64,000 nt of DNA, taken from contig JAQMWT010000534.1 in assembly GCA_029834535.1 (NCBI GenBank), positions 1 through 64,000 of the forward strand, given 5' to 3'. This DNA comes from Chrysophaeum taylorii. Lineage: Eukaryota; Sar; Pelagophyceae; Pelagomonadales; Pelagomonadaceae. The translations under genes and the position numbers were made by a program. Below, one piece after another: positions 52,500 to 62,511 of this stretch (positions are counted from its first letter, which is position 1; every line of letters starts with the position of its first letter). The notes under the pieces were generated by a model that was given only the letters and a program-made list of their open reading frames with translations, was not told the DNA's origin and did no database searches.

Positions 52500-53345
52500 T
52501 CATGAACCTCTGTCGTCGATGCGGCGGCGCTGGTGGCGAGGAGTCTCGTCGACGTCGGCACCTACTCTAGGATAAGCGGCCGGCGGGAAGAGGCAGCAGA
52601 GGCAGAGGGGTGTGTCTTCTTCTAGCACCAGCAACCTTAGCCTTAATAACAGTCGGAGTTCGACTGTCGTCGACATAGTTTTTTTCTTCGAGTTCAAGCC
52701 TCTGCTGACTGACAAGGCGCGTTGTTGTTTGTCCCAATGAACGTCGTAGTTGTAGACCCGGGCCCGCGGCTTGAACTTGACCACCCTCCCAACCACCACA
52801 GATGGCTCTCAAAGGTCGTCGTCGTCGAGGTGTCCAAGCAGCAGCAAAGTAGAACGTTGAGCGGGACCTATATTCGTCCTCGCGGAGAGAGGAAAAAAAG
52901 GAAGCCGGCTTGTCGACGACGAACGAGAAGCCCGTGGAGGAACTTCAAACTCATCGAAGTATTGCCATCTTGCTCTTCTTCTCTCCTGTCATCCTCGTCG
53001 TCTTCAAAATCAAGATCTTCGTCGTCCTTGCCACCGCCATTAATGTCGTCATCGTGGCTCTCACCCGGCAGATTATTATTAGTCCCTCCCCGATGTGATG
53101 TTCATGCGCGTTGAAACTCTCGATGGGTCCTTCGGGGCCTCGAGCGTCAGCTTTGTCTTGAAGTTCGCCGCGACCGTCAAATAACTTGGACGGGGTCGTC
53201 CGTCCGTCCGTCCGTCCGTCCGTGTAAAGGTTCCATTGGCGTCCAGCACCGCCGCTTCTTCGCTAAAGAACGCCAACACTTTCAAGAACCCTTTGTCGCT
53301 ACTGAAAGGTTGACTGACCCCTGTAAGGAGGAGGTTCACTCAGCG
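52500..53345 (-). pseudogene. Unassigned ORFs of the inverted-repeat arm (left copy)
   Basis: The frame from 53339 reads NLLLTGVSQPFSSDKGFLKV, LAFFSEEAAVLDANGTFTRT and SYLTVAANFKTKLTLEAPKD, ending at 53079. A second stretch near 52790-52560 reads VVKFKPRARVYNYDVHWDKQ and YVDDSRTPTVIKAKVAGA in different frames. An acidic stretch (DDEDLDFEDDEDD) lies between. A matching copy is at 58629-59400. No domain recognised. Confidence 0.4.
53196..53223. repeat. (CGTC)n tetranucleotide run
   Basis: Lies inside the FTRTDGR reading. It is longer in this arm than in the right arm, where the run is about three units. Confidence 0.85.
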
Positions 53346-53363
53346 CCTTGTGAACGAACGACA

Positions 53364-53364
<1 letters not shown>

Positions 53365-53406
<42 letters not shown>
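53365..53406. repeat. (GACACC)n hexanucleotide, 7 units
   Basis: Perfect run in the left arm only. The right arm has a single CGGTGTCGGTGTCG at the matching place (about 58590). Confidence 0.92.
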
Positions 53407-53407
<1 letters not shown>

Positions 53408-53774
53408 CGCGGGGGGGACCTCCCCTCCCGCCCATCCCGCTCGAGCGCGTGGCCCATGAGACCAACACGAAGACTGCACGCCGGCGTTCTCACTACAAGC
53501 GGTCTGTCTCACAGTCGGCGAACGTGGAGGCATTTTACGCGCGTACTACACACCGAATTTTCGTGATTTGATACGCACTCTTTTTTTTTCCAACCTCTGA
53601 GAGGCCTTCGGAAAATTCTGGAAATGTCTGGAAACTTCCAGATTCCGCGCGAGTCATACTTCAAAGTCCAGCTCTGCATCGTCATCGCAGCTCAGCCGGG
53701 TTTGATTGATTGATCTTCAGCGTCGCCGCTTCGTGGTCCTCGCCATGGTCGGTGCTTAAGTTTGTTTTTTCACT

Positions 53775-55480
53775 TTAAAAAAACCCGACCCGATTATTTG
53801 CAACAAACCCTCCAAATATCCTGCCCTGATTGTTTTCGGGCCAACTTTCTTTTTCTGTAGAGAACGGGTCTTCGTAAGTAACCTCCGTGTTCAGGGTCAC
53901 GAGCAGCTCCTCGTCGCTGAGGAGGGTTTTTGTTTTGTTGCCCTCATTCATTTCCATGTTGGCAGCTGAGATGATGCGCTCGCAGAAGCTCTGAGCAGGC
54001 AGCGCGCCGATATTGATTGCCCTTGGAGCTTCGAACCATGGAAGGTTGCCTTCGATTCGCGCGTAAAGGAGTGATGTTGAGCATCTTCGGGTCCAAGAGC
54101 TTGGGGTTCCTGGAGGTGTTGGGGTAATTAATGCCTACCCAGTTCACGAAGACGCGATCGAACTCCAAGTCCGGTATCGCCTCCAGCTTGCTGCTGTTCT
54201 TCGGGCTGAGGAATGAATGCCTTGGGCCCAGCAGTCGGGCTCGACGTCGGAGTCGGATGCCGCCGGTGCCGTCGCAGGTGCAGCCCGTCGCTGCTGAACC
54301 AGGAAGAGTCTCGGTTTACTTTGGATTCCTTTGCCCGGTGGTAGTAGAATGCGTTTGTCGCATATTCATTCCGCGTACATCTTCTTGAGGATGGCCTTGT
54401 TGTCCGACTCGTCCGTAATGTCGAAAGCTCGACAAACCAGCCGCAGGTCCGAGAGCTTGGCGAGGCCAGAGACTCCCTCAGGATGTCGAGGCCAGAAACT
54501 GACTCTGGCGAACTCACCAAACGGTCGGTGGGCTCGTAGTTCAAACGCTGGATGGAGTCCGTCGTGTTTCCGAAAGAAGAAGCAACGAAGTTCTGCTGCT
54601 TCGAGACCCAGCACTCCTGCCCCAGCACGGGTGAGCTCACTTCTTTTTCATCGATCTTTTGTGACGATGTCAGCGCTCGGCTCCTTGATCATGTCACCCT
54701 TTGTAGCCGCTGAGAAAGAGATTCTCCGTGATGAAATGTTCGCGATGGCCTCGAAGAAGTCACCAATGAACCTTTCTTCTCTCCACCACGTACAATCCCG
54801 AATCGGCGACTTCAGAAGCTTGTCGACCTTGGCCGCGACAAGCGAGTGCCGTTAAGAGGTCTAGCTTGGGCTTGATGAGCGGTCCGCATTTCTTGAATAG
54901 GAGAAGTGCTTCGCACAACATCGTGCGTTCATTCCAGCCGGGAAAGAAAGGGTTCACAACCTGCGAACGGCCCGTTGCTCCTCGACGCTGCTTTACTATT
55001 CTGTTGTTGTTCTTCCGCCGCACCAACGCCGACTCCAGCAGCGTCTTGCTTCATATTATTCGCATCGCGAGGCGACAGACAGACAACCTTCTGGTACTGC
55101 TCGACGATGATCTTCGATACCTGCTCGACGAGGGCTTTCGTCTCGCTGGAGCTCCCACTGTATGATCACCACCATACAGAGGCAGACGACGAGGAGGCAT
55201 TGAAACCCGGCGGCGATGATACCGCCATCAATCATGAAGACTCTGGCGGCCGAACCTCGTCGAAGCAGAGATCTTGGTCAGGAGCTCGACGAAGTTCGCG
55301 AACGAGTTCCCTAGTACTTGCACTCGCCGCGCCCGCCACAAAACCTTGTAGTAGTTCCCGAAGGACTCGTCCTCGAAGGTCCACTCTTGGCACCGCCCTC
55401 CTTTCTTGGCGTGATGTACTGGTGTTCGTAGGCGTTCCCGTCCTCCTCCTCACCGTCGCGGTAGCACCCCCGATCTCATT
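53775..55480 (-). pseudogene. hAT-like transposase relic (tentative)
   Basis: Collinear coding-like pieces on the minus strand: FEDESFGNYYKVLWRARRVQ (about 55380), NPFFPGWNERTMLCEALLLF and KKCGPLIKPKLDLLTAL (54960-54860), KQQNFVASSFGNTTDSIQRL (54610-54550), LSDLRLVCRAFDITDESDNK (54460-54400), FVNWVGINYPNTSRNPKLLD (54150-54090), and LPAQSFCERIISAANMEMNE then LLSDEELLVTLN (54010-53900). The last block resembles the hAT C-terminal dimerisation motif (SER.FS.AG....KR..L....VE.L). The DDE residues cannot be placed. Many frameshifts. The family call rests on one block. Confidence 0.4.
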
Positions 55481-55701
55481 CTCTAAAGTTAACTGGGATA
55501 CGCGAAAGCCACCCCGCGTGGCGATGTCTACCGACGAAGTCGAAGAGATTGCCGCTCGATTCGTGGCTCGACCTAAGAAATTGTATGATTCTCGTCTCCG
55601 ACACGCTGCTAGGAGGTCAAACACGACGTTGCTCCAAGTCGCTCTCCTAAGCCACCTGATCCTCCTACCACGTCTGCTGTGACCATACACTCCACTCTTC
55701 G

Positions 55702-55784
55702 AACACAACACAACACAACACAACACAACACAACACAACACAACACAACACAACACAACACAACACAACACAACACAACACAAC
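55702..55784. repeat. (CAACA)n pentanucleotide array, about 16 units
   Basis: About 83 bases of near-perfect CAACA. It is open in several frames on both strands, which produces spurious ORFs (TQHNT and CVVLC repeats). Confidence 0.95.
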
Positions 55785-56290
55785 CGGGAAGAATTTCGAC
55801 GTACCTCGTGACACTCCTCAAATCTCGCGAGTTCAACGGCGGCGGCGGCGGCCTAAATACCTTCGTGTTCATGCCATCGGGGGTCTTCGCCCGGGCATTC
55901 TCTGTCGCTTACGGGGTCAAATCTCTCCACCGACATGAATCTGGCTGCCACCCGAGTGGTCTCGTCAGTTGCGTCACTCCAGCTCAGGACCGCGCCACAT
56001 CATTTTCCTCAAAAGGCGATACCTGCATCCCCAACAACAATTGCTCTCCAAGTCACAAAATTCCCCCCGCCAGCTCGGCGTAGGCGGCGGGGGGTATGTC
56101 CCCGCTCGTCGCCACGAACAATCACTCGCCACGACATACATCTGGCTGCTTATGAAGTTGTTGTCACACAAAAAAAGGGTAATAAGGGTCTTTCTACTAG
56201 TACTGAAACCACGTCACGCGTGGTGTGAAAAAGTTGAAACGAACGGACCTCAGCAAGAGGTGTGGCGCACGACAAAAAAAGGCGCCATCA
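55785..56290. other. Spacer without a supported gene
   Basis: GCGGCGGC near 55840 and short frames only. Nothing convincing. Confidence 0.35.
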
Positions 56291-56299
56291 TTCCGCGGG

Positions 56300-57552
56300 A
56301 CGCGTGGGAGACGACATCGACTCGAACCGCGTCGCGATCAACGAATGACGACGTTCGCCAGCAGAAAGAACTTCACGAAGCTCCTGGTCGAGGTCAAGAC
56401 GACCGGCGGAGGGTAGATCGAGAAGACCGTTCGCCCATGCGACGACGACGACGACGACAAAAAAATCCCCGACCGCGCAGCAAGCAACCCGCCAGGACGA
56501 CGACGACTTGGCGCACGCGACCACCGGCGGTGGTCAAGACTGCTGGCGCCGTTCCCAGTCGCCGGCGCGACGACGAGTGAGTGAGCCGCAGCACTGCGGG
56601 CGCTGACCGTCGCGGTGCCGACAGTACCTCGAGCCGCGCGCTAGACAGCCAGCAATACCACCGCGATGGCAACAAACAAAGTGCAGACGACGGTGCGACT
56701 CCAGAGACGATTCTCTCCCTCTTTGCGGCTCGCGGCGGCGACATATTTAGCGCTCGCAACTTTTTGTCGACTGCCGCGCACCGTGTAGCGAAGTTTGGAT
56801 GCCGAATAAACGGCGATGCGCTTCGCAATCGCCGCGCGATGGCCCTCGCGAGCGCTCGTCGGCGCTACAGCGTATGATTGTTCAATCCCCAGAACCTTGC
56901 CAACGCGGCGTGGGCATTTGCAACGATGGGCATCGAGGCAGCTGAACTCTTCGACGCTATTGCCATGGCGGCCCGGTCGCGGCTTGGCGAGTTCAATGGA
57001 CACAGAACCTCTCGCCAACACGGCGTGGGCACGCACTTGTTGCCCGTGTCGACTGGAAAAAAGACTCTGAATTTTTTGCCGAACTCGCCATCGCCGTCAC
57101 AGATCTCGATTATGCCCTCGATTAATTATCGTGAACTGTCGCAGCTCCTCCACCTTTGCTTCGCTGCACTTTGAGTGGCCCGACCACCACCACCACCGGA
57201 ACTTCCCGCTGTCGAAGCACCAGCAGATGCTCCAGGTAGCTTATCAACGTCAGGACTCATCAATAAACCCAACGCCAACGCGACGACGTTGCGACCGCTT
57301 TAGACCGAGGAGTTGGCTGGAAACACGTCTTCGAGACGGAAGAGGGATTGTCGCTCGCTCGACATGGCTCAACCCGACACGAAGCGCGCGGTCGAAGTCG
57401 ACGGGCCATACCACTATCTCGTCAAGGGAACGAGAATTGTGAACGGTCGTATCAAGTCCCGACTGCTACAGCTGCTTGGCTGGGACGTTGCCCGTTCTTT
57501 GAGTGGCAGCCTCTCGAGAAGAGGACTCCTACCTTCATGCGAGGTTCATTAA
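56300..57552 (+). pseudogene. RAP-domain protein, broken copy with one HPR repeat
   Basis: An Arg-rich head with a DRSPMRRRRRR block occurs near 56422. GDIFSARNFLSTAAHRVAKF lies at about 56737-56797, and RRAMALASARR precedes a TGA near 56877. Then come FNPQNLANAAWAFATMGIEA, AELFDAIAMAARSRLGEF, DW-linker remains (KKTLNFLPNS frame), NYRELSQLL, RNFPLSKHQQMLQVAYQRQD (57198-57260), LDMAQPDTKRAVEVDGPYHY and RIKSRLLQLLGWDVA (57360-57500). At least four frameshifts. Only one repeat is recognisable. It lies inside the large inverted repeat. Confidence 0.85.
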
Positions 57553-57610
57553 AGCACAAGCGCTATAGTTTATACCGCGATAATCTTCTTCTTCCATTTC
57601 GCGTTTCCTC

Positions 57611-58240
57611 TTGTTCTCGCTTCGGCTCCTACGATGCTTGCGTGGGAATTATGGGGCATTTGATCCGCTTGTTTGGTTCATAATTGTGCGAATACACGCA
57701 AGAGGTCGAGCCGGCGACACAGCATCCACCCACGCGTGGAACCAGCCCGGGTTGGGAGAAATTCCTGTCACCATGTCGCGCCAGAGTAACCGTTTCCCAG
57801 CGTTGGGAATTCACCATGACTCGCGCGGAAAGAAAGTGGAAACTTCTGGGAAAAAATGGAGGGATTTCCAGCTGTTGATGGAATCAACAGCTCGAGAAAT
57901 GGAGGCGATGCCTCGTGGGACGAGCCACGGCGTCTCGTGCCTAAAGAGCGCCGCGACACCGAGGGACGCGCGCGGCTTACACCGCCCGAGCGAAGCAGCA
58001 GAAGCACCGCGACCTCGACGCGGACCAAAAAGCGACATCGCGTGGGAAAAAGCTTTCGGCAACACGAGGAAAAGGAGCGCGACCGAGCACGAGAGCGTCG
58101 TGCTGCAACACAGAAATGGAACGGCCTTCCGTCCGACCGTTCCTCTGGCCGTCGTCCGTCCGTCTATAGTAGACAACGTGGTGCTACCGCGCCGCCGCAA
58201 CGCGCGCACGCTCGTGTTTGAGCAAAGGTTGAAGAATTAA
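57611..58240 (+). CDS. Hypothetical 209-residue ORF
   Basis: Open frame with a first third of mixed character and a charged remainder (KKVETSGKKWRDFQLLMEST, WEKAFGNTRKRSATEHESVV), ending RTLVFEQRLKN. An overlapping frame (57856-58221) is also charged and open, so the coding frame is uncertain. The DNA around 57838-57875 has GGAAACTTCTGG-type words shared with the ends of the inverted-repeat arms. No domain seen. Confidence 0.25.
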   Translation: MFSLRLLRCLRGNYGAFDPLVWFIIVRIHARGRAGDTASTHAWNQPGLGEIPVTMSRQSNRFPALGIHHDSRGKKVETSGKKWRDFQLLMESTAREMEAMPRGTSHGVSCLKSAATPRDARGLHRPSEAAEAPRPRRGPKSDIAWEKAFGNTRKRSATEHESVVLQHRNGTAFRPTVPLAVVRPSIVDNVVLPRRRNARTLVFEQRLKN

Positions 58241-58439
58241 ACATGTTCGAGCAAGGCTTGAAGAACTAACTGTCGACGAAGCCAAGCGGCTCGAAGCGGC
58301 CGTCCGTCTGTCTGTCTACTAAAGAAAAACTAAATTAGCCTCCATCATCAGCCCCAGCGTTAGTCTTTTCTTATTCTAGAAATTTTCCAAGGGCCTCTCA
58401 TCCGAGGCTAGAAAAAAAAGGTGCGTCACAAATCATGAA

Positions 58440-59890
58440 TAATATTCAGTGTGTAGTACGCGCGCAAGGCCTCCACGTTCGCCGACTGTGAGACAGACCG
58501 CTTGTAGTGAGAGCGCCGGCGTGCAGTGTTCGTGTTGGTGTCATGGGCCACGCGCTCGAGTGGGATGGCCGGGAGGGGAGGTCACCCCCGCGGTGTCGGT
58601 GTCGTGTCGTTCGTTCACAAGGCGCTGAGTGAACCTCCTTACAGGGGTCAGTCAACCTTTCAGTAGCGACAAAGGGTTCTTGAAAGTGCTGGCGTTCTTT
58701 AGCGAAGAAGCGGCGGTGCTGGACGCCAATGGAACCTTTACACGGACGGACGGACGGACGACCCCGTCCAAGTTATTTGACGGTCGCGGCGAACTTCAAG
58801 ACAAAGCTGACGCTCAAGGCCCCCGAAGGACCCATCGAGAGTTTCAAGGCGCATGAACATCACATCGGGGAGGAAGTAATAATAATCTGCCGGGTGAGAG
58901 CCACGATGCCGACATTAATGGCGGCCGCAAGGACAACGAAGATCTTGATTTGGAAGACGACGATGACGGGCGAAGAGCAAGATGGTACTACGGTTTACTT
59001 CGATGAGTTTGAAGTTCCTCCACAGGCTTCTCTCGTTCGTCGTCGACAAGCCGGCTTTCTTTTTTTCTCTCTCCGCGAGGACGAATATAGATCCCGCTCT
59101 ACGTTCTACTTTGCTGCTTGGACACCTCGACGACGACGACGACGACCTTTGAGTGCCGTCTTAGGTGGTTGGTGGTGGTTCGGGAGGGTGGTCAAGTTCA
59201 AGCCGCGGGCCGCCCGGGTCTACAACTACGACATTCAGTGGCACAAACAACAACGCGCCTTTTCAGTCAGTCAGTCAGTCAGTCAGCCAGCCAGCCAGCC
59301 AGCAAGGGCTCAAGCTCGAAGAAAACTATGTGGACGACAGTCGAACTCCGACTGTTATAAAGGCTAAGGTTGCTGGTGCTATCTGAAGAAGACAGACACT
59401 CCCCTCTGCCTCTGCTGCCTCTTCCCGCCGGCGGCTTATCCTAGAGTAGGTGCTGACGTCGACGAGACTCCTCGCCAGCACAGCCGCGTCGACGACAGAC
59501 AGCCTTTTTCTTCGACGACCGAGGTTCGCGGCTCTCAAAGCCTCAAAAAACGTTGGACGACTGAAAAATCGCTGCTAGCGTTGCAATCAAAGTTAAACGC
59601 AACACTCAAACAAACCACCGAGCGCCCCGCATGGTCACATTCCCCCCCCTCCATCTTATCCTAAAAACCACTGAACGCCTTGCGTGCTCACACCACCGCA
59701 CTCCCCGCGATGGTGGCGGTCGCAGACACCTCAGTGGACACCACACACGCGTCTCTCTCTATTGAGCGTTTTGGCCACTCCTTTGTTTGGGCTCAGTCCG
59801 CCACCAGGGGGTGGCCGAAAATCTCCTGTTTCCAGAAATATCTTTCCACAGAAATGGAATAACATTGAACATTTCCAGGTCGGCTGTTCA
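58440..59890 (+). repeat. Right arm of the large inverted repeat
   Basis: Reverse complement of 52165-53600. It contains the same NLLTGVSQPFSSDKGFLKV and VVKFKP..VYNYD readings on the plus strand and ends with GAACATTTCCAGGTCGGC near 59890. CAGT and CCAG tandem runs at 59264-59302 are private to this arm. Confidence 0.85.
58629..59400 (+). pseudogene. Unassigned ORFs of the inverted-repeat arm (right copy)
   Basis: Plus-strand counterpart of 52500-53345. The frame from 58629 reads NLLTGVSQPFSSDKGFLKVL and EEAAVLDANGTFTRTDGR, then shifts because the GGAC run has a different length, continuing as SYLTVAANFKTKLTLKAPEG. VVKFKPRAARVYNYDIQWHK follows near 59187. Both copies are degraded. Confidence 0.4.
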
Positions 59891-59899
59891 CTTTTCCAT

Positions 59900-60140
59900 A
59901 AATTATTCATACTCCGCTCGACGCGAGCAGGATCTTGCTCCGGCGCCGCCTGCTTCTTGTTCGATCAGCCAGTCCTTCGCCTTGGCGAGCACGGACTTGA
60001 GAGACGCTCCTGCTTTTCGGCAGCACGGTATTGATCGCCGTCGCCACTTTTTGGTCGGCGAGTTTCGTCTCGACGTTCGATTTGACCGACAACTTGGAAA
60101 ATGTAGTCCGTCCGCGCGAAGACATCACTTCAAGCACAGT
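59900..60140 (-). pseudogene. Short coding-like fragment
   Basis: Minus frame 60137-59907 reads EVMSSRGRTTFSKLSVKSNV and TKLADQKVATAINTVLPK. A neighbouring frame continues with LKSVLAKAKDWLIEQEAGG. It looks like part of a real protein with one indel. Family unknown. Confidence 0.3.
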
Positions 60141-60234
60141 CTCCTCATCGAAGAATGGAAATTATTACCGGAAATGTTTGAGTACCCGAAATTATTTTCC
60201 AAGGAGTCGTAGCAAGGGATCGAGACGGATCATC

Positions 60235-61800
60235 TGCATCCCAAAATCTTCTCTCCGAGAGGGAGAGCGTCTTTGATAATAATCGACTCGGGGTCGAGTT
60301 AAAGCGCGAAACTCGAGACGACCTCAACTGCGAGAGCGAAGATTGTGTAGTCCCGCGCTTGCGCGGGGCCGTACGGGACCACGTTCAGGAGTTCCTCACC
60401 GTCGCGTACCCGATCCGGAGTTAGCTGTCCAGCTTGATCATGGGAAAACGGCAACGCGTGCCGTTTTGCCTAAACAACTCGCACGACCGTAAGTGAACAC
60501 CTCCTCATCCTCCTCCTCCTCCTCCCCGCGCATCTCGACAACCCCGCCCCGCCGCAAGATCTCCCGCTGCACCGTCGAGCACTGTACTACGAGAATTTAA
60601 GTCGGCAAATACAAAAGCTGCGGCGCGAAGGGATGTCAAGACGTCGACAGCCTCGCTCCGGGAGATCGCTGACACCACCACCCCTGTAATTCGAACCCAG
60701 TCAGTCATCATCAGTACGAGTCTAAAATATGACAAGTTTGATGTGATTGTTCGAAATTTGATCACACCAAATCGAATGCCTCCAAGTTTGACCATACACA
60801 CGCGCATCAACATGCGAACACTCGCAGAACAACATCCACAAACAAAGCCTGCGTAAGACAGCGCGCTGATACCACGCTGTTTTTGTCGTCGCCCAAGATT
60901 ATTCATTCGGATGCGCCTTATTAGTTCTCGATGTTTATGACAGACTACAGCGAACGATCCTGGTTCGTCATCTCGTGCCTTTAGCAGATGACATTGTTGC
61001 AGATGTCTATCAAACGCATATGCCGAGAAGAAGAGCCGCCTGACTTGCCCTCCATAAAGCCCTTGATGAGGACCGACACGGCCTCGTGCTTCGCGCGATA
61101 GCTGGATCTTTTTTTTTTTTGTCGGCAAGAAGGTTCCGAGAGCAGGTGTGCCTTTTACAACAACACACGTGACGGTATTGTCTACTTGCACATCACAACG
61201 ACCAGCACGCACATAAAAGCTGCATCTTGCATATAGCACTTGAACGACAGCGCTGTCGTCGCGCTGTAGACCATGTTGTTGTACGCGCCGTCTAAAAACT
61301 TGCCGCCCGTGTCGAACATCAGATGCTGCCGCAAGTCGGCCTCGAGAACACACATGCTGAACTTGGCATCTCTTGGTTATTAGATCGAGTAAGGTGGACT
61401 ACCCTTGCGCGCTCCGAGCTGCTGCGACAGCGTACTCGGCGATCTCTCATAGTCGTTTACCTTCGTCTGGGCACGCTTAGACTTGTTGTTTTCTTTCTCG
61501 GCGTCGTGGTCAACCGACGTCGGCGTGTTACCACCACCAACGCGACCCGAGCGACGACGAAACCCGCATCGATACCGTGTTCGTTTCGAAGTCGAAGGAC
61601 GCTCCGGAGTCTCAGTGCGACATGCAGAACCGCTGAAAGCTTGATCACGGCGGGCCTTGTTTTGCCAGCGAACCGTATGTTTGCTCTCTAAGAGTACAAG
61701 TTTAGTCAACCAAGATACGTATTGACCAAAACTCTTAAGTGACCAAACTTGTTGAGGGTTTACGGTGACCAAACTTTATATGGTGGTTGGAAACTCGACT
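60235..61800. mobile_element. Repeat family 'E', copy 3
   Basis: Same orientation as copy 1. Shared landmarks are CCCAAAATCTTCTCTCCGAG (60240), CACGTTCAGGAGTTCCTCAC, CCGATCCGGAGTTAGCTGTC, the GCGGCGCGAAGGGATGTCAA core, and CAAACTTG-type boxes at 60730-60800 and 61690-61775. This copy holds about 330 extra bases (60810-61140) that copy 1 lacks and copy 2 keeps. Minus frames read RDAKFSMCVLEADLRQHLMF, DTGGKFLDGAYNNMVYSATT and KENNKSKRAQTKVNDYERSP. Plus frames read DVYQTHMPRRRAA. The coding strand is not settled. Confidence 0.6.
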
Positions 61801-61867
61801 TTTACCACCTTAAATCAATCATCTATCATCGTACGCGAGGACCCACTTGAAGTCCTAGTGTGTCAAT

Positions 61868-62215
61868 CTAGTGGAAGAATGATCCATGTTGCTCGCTAAG
61901 ACGAGCAGTGCACGCTCTCCGTTCTCGGATCCAGAATGTCGAGAAGTCGACGCCACCACCCGAATTTTTGGATACAACATCAAGTATTGAAACTGCTTGA
62001 TTCCAAGCTCTAGTCGACATTGGGGTCGCGACTTTTCTGATCTCTTTCTCTTCCCCACCCTCGCGGTATTCATCTTCCTGTCTCTCTCCTGGCGTCACAA
62101 TAAACGTCGAGCCTTGCGCCCTGCACGGCCGGGGTTGCCGGCCAGAATCGCAAGCTGGCTCACGGGAAGGGCTCGTTTTCGCCCGTTTGTGGTCCAGCCA
62201 AGGTGACGTAGGCAC
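61868..62215 (-). CDS. Hypothetical 115-residue ORF
   Basis: Open frame from 62215 with a charged middle (PGERQEDEYREGGEEKEIRK) and a C-terminal half reading VSILDVVSKNSGGGVDFSTF. No domain recognised. It sits between E copy 3 and the zinc-finger gene. Confidence 0.25.
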   Translation of the reverse strand: MPTSPWLDHKRAKTSPSREPACDSGRQPRPCRAQGSTFIVTPGERQEDEYREGGEEKEIRKVATPMSTRAWNQAVSILDVVSKNSGGGVDFSTFWIRERRACTARLSEQHGSFFH

Positions 62216-62471
62216 AACTCCTAGCGCAGACGTAGAGGCGGAGGAAGAGACGCCGTCGGAAGAGGGGAAAAAATTCCCTTGGGGGATAATGGTTTACGTA
62301 CCCAGGGATAATAAATTTTGGGTACCTCTATGGCAGGCAGGCACTATAAGAAGTCTTGAAGTCGTGACGTCACTCCTGAGGCACACGACTAAGAAAATCA
62401 GCAGTGTTCAGCATATGGCGGAGCGACCGCTGCGACCACTCAACGAGATATTTGCCGCTGCTTTGAAGATA

Positions 62472-62511
62472 AGATGCGAAGATGCGAAGATGCGAAGATG
62501 CGAAGATGCGA
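62472..62511. repeat. (AGATGCGA)n octanucleotide, 5 units
   Basis: Perfect eight-base units at the start of the following ORF. As eight is not a multiple of three, a change in unit number would shift the frame. Confidence 0.92.

Larger units (their letters stand above)
52165..53600 (-). repeat. Left arm of a large inverted repeat
   Basis: Its reverse complement matches 58440-59890. Shared landmarks are CGCCGACTGTGAGACAGACC, the GTCAGTCAACCTTTCAGTAG segment, the (GGAC)n run, CGAGGACGAATATAG, TACAACTACGAC and CGCTTATCCTAGAGTAGGTG. Each arm also carries GGAAA..TTCC words near its outer end. Confidence 0.85.

Noticed and set aside
55232-55783. 183-codon minus ORF starting in CVVLC repeats, and the 134-codon plus ORF with TQHNT repeats
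   Set aside because: Both starts are translations of the (CAACA)n microsatellite.
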